A stretch of DNA of 64,000 nucleotides from TC-15 sp034437275 (GCA_034437275.1 DAOTUD010000067.1:1-64000); one strand, 5' to 3'; counted from the stretch's first letter, positions 17,049-25,488 are shown. Notes: generated by a model not told the origin, from the letters alone. Made by a program: numbers and translations.

Positions 17049-18728
17049 CTACACGCCCCGCGTCACGCGGTGGACGCCGGTCGCGCCGCTGGGCTTGGTT
17101 GAGTTCTGCTCGGTGATTTGCAGATTCCCATCGCCATCGTAGCAGCGCACCGCAAAGCGATGTTCGCCCGCCTCGAACGGCCAATCGTAGCGCCAGATCA
17201 CCCACGTCGTTTCCGACAGCGGCGACCGCAGCCGCGCCTCGGTCCACTCGCCATCGTCTACCTTGACCTCGACCTTCGAGATACCCCGCGCCCCGGCCCG
17301 CGCGATGCCGCCAACCGGCACCAGCGTGCGGCCCTGCGCGTCCGTGAAGGTGCGATCCTCGGCCACCACGTCGACGACCGATGTCGCGCGCATCCGGGCC
17401 ACCTTGTCCCAGCCGCGCACCACCCAGTAGCCGTCTTCGTCGTGGTCCATCGCTTCGATGCCAGTGATCCACTTGGGCTGCTTCATGCCGTACAGATCGG
17501 GAATGTAGATGCGCAGCGGGAAGCCGTGTTTGTACAGCAGCGGGATGCCGTCCCAGTTGTAGGCCAGCATGATCCGGTCGTCGGCGGTGATCAGGTCGAG
17601 CGCGACCGTCTCGTAGAACCCGTCGGCGGACGTGATGCGCAGGTGGGTCGCGCCGGATTGAACGCCTGCATCGGCCAGCACAGCTTGCAGGCTGGCCCCG
17701 GTCCAGCGCGTGGTGCTGACCAGGTCGCCGCCGATCGGGTTGGAGATGCACGCCAGCGTGACGTACTGGTGCAGCGGATCGTAGTTCTCGCGGATATCGT
17801 CCAGCGCCAGCGCCAGCGGGTTGTCGACCATGCCGGTGATGCGCAGCCGCCATTCACTCTCGTTGATCTCCAACGGGCGCGAGTTGATGTCGATCTGGTA
17901 GTGGTCTTCCAGCGGCGTGTACTCCGGGCGCGTGCCGGGCGCGGGCATAACCGGGTCGTCCGCGTTGGGCAGCGTGTCCGGCATCGACGCGGCGGCCTCG
18001 CGCCGATCGCGGATCAGTTCCTTATATTCCTGCTTGTCGCGGTATTGCAAATAGCGCCCAATCCCGGCCCCGATCACGGTCAGCGTTGCCGTCGCGCCGC
18101 CCACGCGGATCAGGAAGTCCCGGCGGCTGATCTGCCGCGCCTGGATCGCCGGGCGGGATGAGGGCATTTCAGCCGGGGGCGCGGGCGTCCCTACCGGGGA
18201 CAGCCGGTCGTAGGCCCACGTGATCGCCACGCCCCACGCCAGGAAGATCGCGCCTAGCCACAGTATACTGCCCCATTCCGGCGGCACGTCGGTGAACTCC
18301 TCGCTGCCGCTGTACAGGATCACGTGGCTGGTGAGCATCAGCGGGACCCCGACCACCGCCGCCAGGGCAACGCCCGGCAGCCAGCGCGCGAGTCCCTCCG
18401 GGCGGTCGCTGCGGCGCGCCAGCACGGCAAACAGCACCACGGCCCCGGCCACGCCGATGCCGAACACGGTGGCGATCCCCATGATGTTTTCCAGCGTTTT
18501 AGCGGTGCTGTCGGTCGCGCCCAGGTTGAAGTCGTTGATCAGCGTGACCATGGTCGAGATGCCCCGGTCGACGATGTCGGCGGGCAGGTTGCGCGCCAGC
18601 CAGTCGAACAGGTCATACGGCACGAAGGGCAGCCCCGCCGCTTGATCGGCCAGGTATAATATGGCAATCAGTGGGGCGGTGAACAGGACGCCCACCAGCC
18701 CGCCGTTGATGAAGGTGTGTCGCTGCAT
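17049..18728 (-). CDS. Molybdopterin-dependent oxidoreductase (sulfite-oxidase/YedY fold) with N-terminal membrane domain
   Basis: 559 residues. About four membrane helices span residues 10-180. A linker with SRRDFLIRVGG and another hydrophobic stretch, like an internal Tat-type anchor, comes near 205-225. The molybdopterin-binding domain covers about 270-450 and an Ig-like dimerisation domain follows to the end. VTLACISNPIGG near residue 325 carries the Cys expected to bind molybdenum. GGDLVSTTRWTGASL and the segment GFPLRIYIPDLYGMKQPKW are typical of the family. The natural electron acceptor and substrate are unknown; relatives act on sulfite or protein methionine sulfoxide. No b-type cytochrome gene lies next to it. 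The start ATG 18728 overlaps the beginning of the divergent gene at 18717. Confidence 0.87.
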   Translation of the reverse strand: MQRHTFINGGLVGVLFTAPLIAILYLADQAAGLPFVPYDLFDWLARNLPADIVDRGISTMVTLINDFNLGATDSTAKTLENIMGIATVFGIGVAGAVVLFAVLARRSDRPEGLARWLPGVALAAVVGVPLMLTSHVILYSGSEEFTDVPPEWGSILWLGAIFLAWGVAITWAYDRLSPVGTPAPPAEMPSSRPAIQARQISRRDFLIRVGGATATLTVIGAGIGRYLQYRDKQEYKELIRDRREAAASMPDTLPNADDPVMPAPGTRPEYTPLEDHYQIDINSRPLEINESEWRLRITGMVDNPLALALDDIRENYDPLHQYVTLACISNPIGGDLVSTTRWTGASLQAVLADAGVQSGATHLRITSADGFYETVALDLITADDRIMLAYNWDGIPLLYKHGFPLRIYIPDLYGMKQPKWITGIEAMDHDEDGYWVVRGWDKVARMRATSVVDVVAEDRTFTDAQGRTLVPVGGIARAGARGISKVEVKVDDGEWTEARLRSPLSETTWVIWRYDWPFEAGEHRFAVRCYDGDGNLQITEQNSTKPSGATGVHRVTRGV

Positions 18729-19295
18729 GAGATTGTCTCAATTCATATTGATGTTTGGTGTGAAGGTTATAGCAAAAACGGGGTAAGGGTGACCGCTGAT
18801 CCGCTTTTTGACGAGGCCCAACCGGATCGCTACGTTCAGGTGATGCTGGTCGTGGTGGAGCACGCGCTGCTGCTGGCCGATCCCCGGCTGGCGCGGCAAG
18901 TGTGCGCCGTCCTCGCGGCGAGCAGGCCGGACGCCCCCGGCACGCTGTGGGGCTACACCGTGCTGCCGGACAGCGTGCGCCTGATCGTTGGCCCGACCGG
19001 TGCGGACGCGCTCGACCGTTTCGTCGCCACCGTCAAGGCGCGGACGGCGGCCCGCCTGCTGCACCACATTCGCCGCGCGGATGACGACTCGCTGGATGTG
19101 GTGCTGCGCTATAACCCGGTGTGGGGCGGGGCGATCTTCCAGGTGTGGCAGGCCGGCTATCACCGCCAGGATTACACTTCCGAGTACAAGCTCAGCAATG
19201 CGCTGTACGACCTGCTGCAACTGCCCGTCGCCGAAGGGCTGGTCGACGATGCGCACGCCTGGCCGTATACGTGGATCAGCGGGGCGGAGTGGTGA
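18717..19295 (+). CDS. Degenerate Y1/REP-associated transposase-like protein
   Basis: 192 residues from GTG 18717; GTG 18789 is a likely alternative that would not overlap the divergent gene. The segment LWGYTVLPDSVRLIVGPT sits where IS200/REP-associated transposases carry the His-x-His metal motif (typically MPNHVHLL), but both His are replaced. The C-terminal FQVWQAGYHRQDY through GLVDDAHAWPYTWIS follows the family pattern, including the position of the nucleophile Tyr. The protein is intact in length but probably not catalytic, so it may have been recruited for another role. No REP-like hairpins were seen beside it. Confidence 0.65.
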   Translation: MSLHEIVSIHIDVWCEGYSKNGVRVTADPLFDEAQPDRYVQVMLVVVEHALLLADPRLARQVCAVLAASRPDAPGTLWGYTVLPDSVRLIVGPTGADALDRFVATVKARTAARLLHHIRRADDDSLDVVLRYNPVWGGAIFQVWQAGYHRQDYTSEYKLSNALYDLLQLPVAEGLVDDAHAWPYTWISGAEW

Positions 19296-19333
19296 TGTGA
19301 TGATTCAGCGGGCCATATAGGACCTAAGTCAGT

Positions 19334-19362
19334 TTGTTTTTTGGCAATTGTTTGTTTATACT
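19334..19362 (+). promoter_or_regulatory. Probable promoter of the kynureninase-like gene
   Basis: TTGTTT at 19334-19339, a 17-base spacer and TATACT at 19357-19362. Transcription would begin near 19370, so the ATG at 19402 is a better start than the GTG at 19375. Confidence 0.5.
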
Positions 19363-19401
19363 ATATTGTGAATTGTGAAAAACGTATATGCTGGATGTGC
19401 T

Positions 19402-20616
19402 ATGCCCCCTCACATACACCCTGACCCCGACCCGCTGTTGAAGTGGCGCGACGAATTCCCGATCCTGTCCGATACAACCTACCTGATCAACAACTCGCTG
19501 GGCGCGATGCCCCGTGCGGTGTACGACAACCTGCACGCCTACGCCGATATGTGGGCCACGCGCGGCATCCGGGCCTGGAACGAAGGCTGGTGGGACATGA
19601 ACGTCGCCATCGGCAACCAGATCGGCGCGATCATCAATGCCCCGCCGGACACGATCTCGATGCACCAGAACGTGTCGCTGGCGATGGGCATTTTGCTGTC
19701 GGCTTTCGACTATGACGGGCCGCGTAATAAAATCGTGATCGAAAGCGGCATCTTCCCCTCGGTGTATTATGTGCTGCAAGGGATGCTGCCCGCCTCGACG
19801 GCGCTGCACATGGTCCCCAGCGCGGACGACGGGATCACCGTGCCGGTCGAGCGCATCATCGATACCATCGACGAGCGGACGCTGCTGGTCCTGATCAGCC
19901 ATGTGTTGTTCCGCAGCGCCTACATCCTGGACGTGGCGGCCATCATCGAGAAGGCGCACGCCGTCGGCGCGCAGGTGATCCTCGACGGCTATCATGCGGT
20001 CGGGATTGTGCCGGTCGATGTGCAGGCGTTGAATGTGGACTTTTACCTGGGCGGCGTGCTGAAGTGGATGTGCGGCGGGCCGGGGGGCGTGTTCCTGTAC
20101 GCGCGCCCGGACCACCTCAAGACGCTGGAGCCGGGCCTGACGGGGTGGATGGCGCACCAGCGCCCGTTCGACTTCGAGGTCGACGCGATCGATTTCCGCG
20201 AGGACGCTTTCCGCCTGCTCAACGGCACCCCGGCCATCCCCAGCCTGTACGCCAACCGCCCCGGCATCGAGATTATCGCGCAGGTCGGGGTTGATGCAAT
20301 CCGCGAGAAGTCGATGCGCCAGACCGCGCTGTTGATCGAACTGGCCGAGGGGGCCGGGTTCGCGGTCAACTCGCCGCGCCGGCCCCACCAACGCGGCGGC
20401 ACGGTGACGATCAACCCGCCGCACGCCTATGCTGTCTCGCGTGAGTTGATCGCGCGTGACATCCTGATCGACTACCGGTCCCAGGCCGGCATCCGGGTGT
20501 CGCCGCACTTCTACAACAGCGACGCCGAACTGCGCCACGTAATCGACGCGATCCGGGATATCCTGGACAGTGACGCCTGGCGCAGGCACGCGGGCAAACG
20601 GTCGTTTGTGACATAA
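19402..20616 (+). CDS. Kynureninase-like class V aminotransferase-fold PLP enzyme
   Basis: About 404 residues. The PLP Schiff-base Lys lies in YLGGVLKWMCGGPGG near residue 220. VILDGYHAVGIVPVD upstream holds the Asp that contacts the cofactor. GLTGWMAHQRPFDF near residue 250 resembles the kynureninase substrate loop. NNSLGAMPRAVYDNL near the start is typical of this branch. Kynureninase splits kynurenine to anthranilate and alanine. The C-terminal half of a cyclase-family (kynurenine formamidase-type) protein survives just downstream at 20825, which supports a former tryptophan-degradation pair. Other class V enzymes of similar shape cannot be excluded. Confidence 0.75.
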   Translation: MPPHIHPDPDPLLKWRDEFPILSDTTYLINNSLGAMPRAVYDNLHAYADMWATRGIRAWNEGWWDMNVAIGNQIGAIINAPPDTISMHQNVSLAMGILLSAFDYDGPRNKIVIESGIFPSVYYVLQGMLPASTALHMVPSADDGITVPVERIIDTIDERTLLVLISHVLFRSAYILDVAAIIEKAHAVGAQVILDGYHAVGIVPVDVQALNVDFYLGGVLKWMCGGPGGVFLYARPDHLKTLEPGLTGWMAHQRPFDFEVDAIDFREDAFRLLNGTPAIPSLYANRPGIEIIAQVGVDAIREKSMRQTALLIELAEGAGFAVNSPRRPHQRGGTVTINPPHAYAVSRELIARDILIDYRSQAGIRVSPHFYNSDAELRHVIDAIRDILDSDAWRRHAGKRSFVT

Positions 20617-20660
20617 GGGATATAATTTGTGGCCCGGCGCTGTTTAGCGGTACACTAGTC

Positions 20661-20816
20661 GGGCGTTATGCTAGTTTTACCCCTCCCCCTGGCCCCCTCC
20701 CCGCGCGCGGAGAGGGGGAAACAAACCGGGACCCAAAGTCCCGCTCCGTTCACAGGGAGGGATTTAGGGAGGGGTAAACCATCGACACACGTGCCAGGAT
20801 ATCTAGCATAACCCCC
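20661..20816. mobile_element. MITE-like repeat, family A copy 2
   Basis: 156 bp. The terminal inverted repeats are GGGCGTTATGCTAG at 20661-20674 and CTAGCATAACCCCC at 20803-20816. The 5-bp flanks TAGTC (20656-20660 and 20817-20821) are an exact target duplication. It aligns along its whole length with the copy at 5932-6077; the main difference is a short insertion (GATTTAGGGAGG) in the right arm. Confidence 0.8.
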
Positions 20817-20824
20817 TAGTCGGG

Positions 20825-21016
20825 ATGCGAGACAGCCGGGAATTGCCGTGTCATCATCGGTTGTTGCAGCATGGAATGGCTCACCTGGAGGCGCTGTGTC
20901 TGGCGGGGGTGCCGGACGGCGTGTACGAGTTGGTGGCGCTGCCGTTGAAGTTGGAAGGGGCATGTGGCAGCCCGGTGCGTGCTGTGCTGCGTTCGTTCAG
21001 TCAGGCGGGGAGGTAA
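20825..21016 (+). pseudogene. C-terminal remnant of a cyclase-family protein (kynurenine formamidase type)
   Basis: About 63 residues. YELVALPLKLEGACGSPVRA is the hallmark C-terminus of the cyclase/kynurenine formamidase family, normally preceded by 150-200 residues with the HxGTHxDxPxH metal site. That part is absent: the kynureninase-like gene ends 209 bases upstream and most of the gap is a MITE. Because the MITE has an intact target duplication, the loss of the 5' part probably came before the insertion. The ATG at 20825 may still allow expression, but a catalytic product is unlikely. Confidence 0.7.
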
Positions 21017-21024
21017 TCAATTCT

Positions 21025-21390
21025 ATGTCAGCACCGCTTATCCTGGTCGTCGAAGACGAGCCAGGGCTGCTCACACTGTTTAGCCGTCTCTTGGAGACGG
21101 TGGATTACCAGGTGCTCAAGGCCGCCGGTGGGGCCGAAGCGCTCCGGCTCCTGGAACGCGAATCTCCCGATTTGCTGGTGCTTGATCTGGCCATGCCCGA
21201 GGTGAACGGCATTGACGTGCTGCGCGAGCTGCAGCAGATGCCGCATCTTGAGCAGATGGAAGTCCTCATCTTCACGGCGCGCTCGAACAAACTTGATCAG
21301 GCGATTGCGCTGGGCTTCTCCAATTGGCTGCTCAAACCCGTCACCTACGAGCGATTCCTCAGCCAGGTTGAGGTGATCCTCCAGCATTGA
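21025..21390 (+). CDS. Single-domain response regulator (receiver only)
   Basis: 121 residues forming one CheY-like receiver: acidic pair VVEDEPG near residues 8-14, phosphorylated Asp in LLVLDLAMPEVNG near 53, Thr in IFTARS and Lys in LLKPV. There is no output domain. The ATG at 21025 follows a GGGGAGG ribosome site. It is paralogous to, and 30 bases upstream of, the next gene. Cytosolic; the partner kinase is unknown. Confidence 0.92.
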   Translation: MSAPLILVVEDEPGLLTLFSRLLETVDYQVLKAAGGAEALRLLERESPDLLVLDLAMPEVNGIDVLRELQQMPHLEQMEVLIFTARSNKLDQAIALGFSNWLLKPVTYERFLSQVEVILQH

Positions 21391-21420
21391 TTTTGAGCCG
21401 GCGAGGGAGCGCGGTATAGT

Positions 21421-21840
21421 ATGGGGGCAAGCACAACAGGAAAGCAAAACGCTGTGTTCACACCACTGGTACTGATAGTGGAGGATGAACCGGGCTTGCT
21501 GCGGTTGTTTTCTAACCTGGTCGAGCGCCTGGACTGCCGGACGTTGCAGGCTGAGGGGGGGACGATGGCGCTGGACATACTCGACCAGCAGACGCCCGAT
21601 CTGTTGATCCTCGATCTGGCGATGCCGGATGTGTCCGGGACGGATGTTTTGCGCTATGTGCGTAGTATCCCGCGCCTGGACCGTATGCAGGTGATGATTT
21701 TCACCGCGCGGCCCAACATGATCGCGGATATCGAAGACATGGGGATCGACCGTTGGGTATCCAAGCCGATCAACCCGCGTGATTTTTTGGATGTGGTCGA
21801 GGAAATGCTGGCCAACGCTCAGGACGAGGACCCTGCCTGA
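21421..21840 (+). CDS. Single-domain response regulator, tandem paralogue
   Basis: 139 residues: a receiver with IVEDEPGLLRLFS near residue 19, Asp in LLILDLAMPDVSG near 65, IFTARP and VSKPINPRDF. It closely resembles the regulator at 21025 (shared VEDEPGLL, DLAMP, IFTAR), so the pair arose by duplication. The last 20 residues are acidic. Its 3' end overlaps by 22 bases the convergent TPR gene. No DNA-binding or enzymatic output domain is present. Confidence 0.92.
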   Translation: MGASTTGKQNAVFTPLVLIVEDEPGLLRLFSNLVERLDCRTLQAEGGTMALDILDQQTPDLLILDLAMPDVSGTDVLRYVRSIPRLDRMQVMIFTARPNMIADIEDMGIDRWVSKPINPRDFLDVVEEMLANAQDEDPA

Positions 21841-23123
21841 GCCTGTTCGAGCAGGTCGCGTACGCTCACCCCGCGATAACTCCACGCACAGTTTTCTTCA
21901 CATAACCGCTGCAGAATCGGCAGCGTGGCGGCGTATTGGCCCCCCGCGATGAAGTTGCGCGCATTCAGGTAACGCTCGACGAAGTCGGCTTCGTAGAGCA
22001 GGCTGTCGTCGCCCAGGTCCGCCGCGATCTGGGCCAGCCGGACGCCCCGCGCCAGCATATCGCGCCCGTCGTCATTTTGCCCGCGCAGGTAAATCTGGGC
22101 CTGTTTGGTCAGCGCATCCAGGTACATGGCTTTTGTCTCTGCCGGGCTGTAGTCCGGCGCGACGGCGCGCAGCGTTTCTAGCCATTCGATGGCCTCCTCA
22201 TAGCGGGTAAAGCGCATCGCCATGCTGGCCTGGTCCCATAACTCTTCGGGATCGATGCTGGGCGTAGCGCTGGCCGGGGCCGGAGACGCCGTGCCGGTCA
22301 TGGCCGGGCGGGTGGCGCTGGGGCGCGGCGTTAGCGCCTGGACGGCAGCCGTCTGCGCGATGGCCCACTGCGTGGCGCTGTCGCGGGCGTAGGCCGGCGG
22401 GGCTTCGACCGTCGCCACGATCCACGCGAAACGCGCGGCAGCCGTCGCCGGGTGGCCGCTTTCGATCTCCTGCAAGCCCTGGCTGTACTGCGCCGCGACG
22501 GCGGTCGCGAGCGCCTGCGCCTCGGCAGTGGCCAGCAGGTCGGCGCTGTCGCGGGCGTAGGGCGTCGGGACCGACTCGACGATCCAGCGGAAGTAATAGG
22601 CGGCCTGGGCCGGGTGGCCGGCGGCCAACTGCTCCACGCCCCGGTTATACTGCGCCTCGACCTGGGCCAGTGGGGTCTGCTGCATCTGGTGGACGGCGGT
22701 GCTCAGCAGATGGCGGCTTTGCTCGGCGTAGGGCGAATCGGGCGGCGCGCCGTTGAGGATGGCCTCAAAGCGGATGATGGCCCCCTCCAGGTTGCCGCTG
22801 GCCAGGTCTTGCTGGCCCAGGCGGTACTGGTCGAGGATATCGTCGGCGGTGGCCTGCGCGTTGCGAGCGTCGTTGGTGGCCAGCCCGTCGCGGTACCCGG
22901 CGATGCCGGTAAACGTGATCAGCGTCAGGCAGATGCACAGCGTCCCCAGCATCACCGTCGCCAGCAGCAGCGAGCACCCGCGTGCCGGGGCGGCGGGTGA
23001 GGGCGCGGTGTCGTCCGGGCCGACCGGCGGCTCTGCGCTCGGCGGGCTGCCTTTGGGCTGCGTGTCGTCCGGCGCGACCGGTGGCTCGTCGATATGGGGA
23101 GTGTCGGGTGTGTGCTTGGTCAT
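21819..23123 (-). CDS. Single-pass membrane protein with TPR-like repeats
   Basis: About 434 residues. A Pro/Asp-rich cytoplasmic N-terminus (residues 1-50) contains the repeated PPVAPDDT/PPVGPDDT phrase. One membrane helix (CSLLLATVMLGTLCICLTLI) is followed by helical repeats. Three similar units contain the pattern of Y-x2-G-x3-L-x-SG-x-P with A-x2-F-x-WIV, such as QYNRGVEQLAAGHPAQAAYYF and QYSQGLQEIESGHPATAAARF. A Pro/Thr/Ser-rich linker follows, then a further TPR-like region. The ATG at 23123 is chosen because the longer frame adds a non-conserved stretch covering a terminator. Probably a scaffold outside the membrane; no enzymatic motif. Confidence 0.75.
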   Translation of the reverse strand: MTKHTPDTPHIDEPPVAPDDTQPKGSPPSAEPPVGPDDTAPSPAAPARGCSLLLATVMLGTLCICLTLITFTGIAGYRDGLATNDARNAQATADDILDQYRLGQQDLASGNLEGAIIRFEAILNGAPPDSPYAEQSRHLLSTAVHQMQQTPLAQVEAQYNRGVEQLAAGHPAQAAYYFRWIVESVPTPYARDSADLLATAEAQALATAVAAQYSQGLQEIESGHPATAAARFAWIVATVEAPPAYARDSATQWAIAQTAAVQALTPRPSATRPAMTGTASPAPASATPSIDPEELWDQASMAMRFTRYEEAIEWLETLRAVAPDYSPAETKAMYLDALTKQAQIYLRGQNDDGRDMLARGVRLAQIAADLGDDSLLYEADFVERYLNARNFIAGGQYAATLPILQRLCEENCAWSYRGVSVRDLLEQAQAGSSS

Positions 23124-23152
23124 CGCTGTTTGCCGTAGGTAATAACCAGAAC

Positions 23153-23184
23153 CAAAAATGCCCCTCGATGACAACGGGGGGCAT
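23153..23184 (-). terminator. Terminator of the response regulator gene at 23245
   Basis: On the minus strand, ATGCCCC (23184-23178) pairs with GGGGCAT (23164-23158), followed by TTTTT. It lies about 60 bases past the stop of the regulator gene. Confidence 0.6.
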
Positions 23185-23244
23185 TATAGCTGGTTCGGTG
23201 CGCCTTGTCCAAGTCGGGCAGCCACCGCCCGTCTGACGCCGCGC

Positions 23245-23619
23245 TCAGCCCAGCGCACGCTCGATGGCGCGCAGCAGTTCGGGCACATCGGCGGGTTTGA
23301 CCAGCAGCCCGTCGACTTTCTCGTTGAGCGCGCGGCGCTGCGTGTCTTCGTCGGAGTAGGCGGTGAGGATCAGCACCGGCACGTCGGCACGGGACGGGTC
23401 GTCCCGGAGCATGTGCAGCACGTCCCACCCGCTGATATCCGGCAGGCTCAGGTCCAGGATGATCAAATCGGGCGGCGTGTGGCCGATGGTTTCCAGTGCT
23501 TCCTGGCCACTGCTCACGGCTTGCGCGGTGTAGCCTTCCAACTCCAGCACCAGGATCATCGATTCCCGCAGTGATTCTTCGTCGTCTACCAGCAAGATAC
23601 TGGGTTGCACATTGCTCAT
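23245..23619 (-). CDS. Single-domain response regulator (receiver only)
   Basis: 124 residues. The receiver carries LLVDDEESLRESM near residue 9, phosphorylated Asp in LIILDLSLPDISG near 54, Thr in ILTAYSDE and Lys in LLVKPADV. It is less similar to the tandem pair at 21025/21421 than they are to each other. It diverges from the pucR gene across a 206-bp intergenic region that contains an inverted-repeat operator. No output domain; likely works by contact. Confidence 0.92.
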   Translation of the reverse strand: MSNVQPSILLVDDEESLRESMILVLELEGYTAQAVSSGQEALETIGHTPPDLIILDLSLPDISGWDVLHMLRDDPSRADVPVLILTAYSDEDTQRRALNEKVDGLLVKPADVPELLRAIERALG

Positions 23620-23690
23620 AATATCAATGTTCCCTTATCTGATCCCCCAATTTTCTGCAATTATACCGTATTATACTCGTGCGCCGGGAT

Positions 23691-23707
23691 TTGTGCATTG
23701 TGCACAA
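23691..23707. promoter_or_regulatory. Inverted-repeat operator TTGTGC-N5-GCACAA (probable PucR site)
   Basis: TTGTGC, five bases, GCACAA; within it ATTGTGCACAAT is a perfect palindrome (23697-23708). It lies between the divergent regulator and pucR genes, about 120 bases before the pucR ATG, and just after a TATACT box (23672-23677). The same arrangement recurs at 52295-52311. Confidence 0.6.
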
Positions 23708-23825
23708 TCAGGCTCGTGTGAATCTCATAAAACATGCCCGAAGACAGCAGCCGCTCCGCCCCCTACAATGGTATTGTCGCGACATAGCTATTCGGGCAGG
23801 ATGCTGCCCAGGGAAGGAAAACGCT

Positions 23826-25427
23826 ATGCAAACCACGCGGACCGACATCAAAACCCTGATGAAGCTGGCGCTGCCCATCGGCAGCCAGCAGTATTCCGGT
23901 CGTCCCGAAACCCCCGTTCACCGGGTGCACCACCTGCGCGCCCACTCGCCGGGTATGGTCGATATGGCGGGCGGCGAACTGGTGCTGCTGTCGACGACGG
24001 CACTTGGCACCCATCGCCCAAAGATGCCGCTGGAGACGGTGATCGAGCAGATCACCGAATCGCGGGCCAGCGCGCTCGGCGTGCAGGGGGCGATCACGCC
24101 TCAGGCCCAACAGGTCGCCCGGTCGCGTAACTTCCCGCTGATTGCGCTGCCGGAGCAGGCGGTACTGCCGCAGGTCGGGCGCGCCGTCGAACGGCTGCTG
24201 ACCAACCCGCAGGCCCAGTTTGCCCACCGCGCGTTTGAGCTGCAGCAGACGCTCCAGCGCCATGCCTCGGGCTACCAGGGGCTGAAGACGATGCTCAATG
24301 CCCTGGTCCGGCTGCTGGATCGCCCGGCAGTGATCCACGACCAGCGCAAGCACGTTGTCTGCCGGGGCTTCCCGGCCACCGCCCACCGCGTCAGCCCTGC
24401 CGACGAGGCGCGCCTGGTGCACCGGCTGCGCGTGCCCGACGCAGGCGTGGCGCAGGATGGGCACGTGATCCAAACCGAGCTGGGGTTGACCGTGCTGCTG
24501 GTCCACGAAGGCAGCGTCGTGGGTTACCTGACCGTGCTGCACGGCGAGCAGCCGCCGGACGACGATTTCGACGTGCTGGCGCTCGAATACAGTGCCCCCA
24601 CCCTGGCGCGCGAACTGGCCTGGCAGCAGTCCGCCGCTGCCGAGAGCGATGTCGTGCCAGCCACCCGCAACTGGTTCGCGGACTGGCTGAACGGACCGCC
24701 CAACGACGATGCACTGCTGACCCTCCGCGCGGAAAAAGACGGGTTTATCACCGGGCTGTGGTATGCGGCGGTGGTGTTTGAGTGGCGGCCTACCGCGCCG
24801 TATGCGCCGTTTTCGGCGGCGCAGATGGTGAGCATCATCCAGGCGGAACTGCGACAGCGGCGTATCCAGGCCCTCGTTGGGCAGGTGATGGACCGGGTGG
24901 TGCTGCTGTTCCCGCTCGACGAGCCGCAGCAAACCCAGCGCCTCAAGCAGGTGGTCGATCTGCTGCACGCCGCGCTGGTGCTGGCCGCCCCAGAGGGAGC
25001 CGTCACCGCCGGGCTGGGACGTCCCGAAGCGGGGCTGACCGCGCTCCGCGAATCGGTGTGGCAGGCCGGGCGCGCGCTCGAACTGGCGGCGCGGCTGGAG
25101 GAGCCGGTGGTGTATTTTGGCGAGGCCAGCCTGTACGATCTGCTCGACGGGGTGCAGGCCCCGGCGCTGCTGGAAGCGTTCAGCGACCACTGGCTGACGC
25201 CGCTGGTCACCTACGACGAGCGCCACCGGACCGCCCTGGTGTCGACCCTGGCCGCCTATTTTGCGCATAACGGCAACATGGCGCGCACCGCGCACGTGCT
25301 GAACATTCACCGTAACACGCTGGTCTACCGCCTGGGGCGCATTACCGAGATTTTGCAGTTGGATATGGATGACGCCGATGTGCGCCTGAATTTGCAGTTG
25401 GCGCTCAAGATTCGCCGGATGATGTAA
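23826..25427 (+). CDS. PucR-family transcriptional regulator
   Basis: 533 residues. An N-terminal PucR-type ligand domain covers about residues 1-125 (VHHLRAHSPGMVDMAGGELVLLSTTAL onward). A central GGDEF-like/CdaR domain follows, then the C-terminal PucR helix-turn-helix at about 481-525 with NGNMARTAHVLNIHRNTLVYRL. Family members control purine catabolism and related uptake genes. The ATG at 23826 follows GGAAGG at good spacing; a longer frame from 23679 would read through the promoter region. The surroundings are rich in nucleoside uptake and salvage genes, and the operator upstream also occurs before the transporter at 52437, fitting a regulon. Confidence 0.9.
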   Translation: MQTTRTDIKTLMKLALPIGSQQYSGRPETPVHRVHHLRAHSPGMVDMAGGELVLLSTTALGTHRPKMPLETVIEQITESRASALGVQGAITPQAQQVARSRNFPLIALPEQAVLPQVGRAVERLLTNPQAQFAHRAFELQQTLQRHASGYQGLKTMLNALVRLLDRPAVIHDQRKHVVCRGFPATAHRVSPADEARLVHRLRVPDAGVAQDGHVIQTELGLTVLLVHEGSVVGYLTVLHGEQPPDDDFDVLALEYSAPTLARELAWQQSAAAESDVVPATRNWFADWLNGPPNDDALLTLRAEKDGFITGLWYAAVVFEWRPTAPYAPFSAAQMVSIIQAELRQRRIQALVGQVMDRVVLLFPLDEPQQTQRLKQVVDLLHAALVLAAPEGAVTAGLGRPEAGLTALRESVWQAGRALELAARLEEPVVYFGEASLYDLLDGVQAPALLEAFSDHWLTPLVTYDERHRTALVSTLAAYFAHNGNMARTAHVLNIHRNTLVYRLGRITEILQLDMDDADVRLNLQLALKIRRMM

Positions 25428-25453
25428 GCCTTTGATGTGACGAATACCGGGGA

Positions 25454-25488
25454 CAGGGGCGTGTGGCCTAAGCTGCGACACGCCCCTG
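25454..25488 (+). terminator. Terminator between pucR and the S41 protease gene
   Basis: An 11-bp perfect stem, CAGGGGCGTGT (25454-25464) with ACACGCCCCTG (25478-25488), followed by GTGTTGGTTTT. It lies between two convergent genes, so it may act on both strands. Confidence 0.65.

Noticed and set aside
23679..25427. A longer PucR frame starting at 23679
   Set aside because: The extension covers the operator and promoter area. GGAAGG places the start at ATG 23826.
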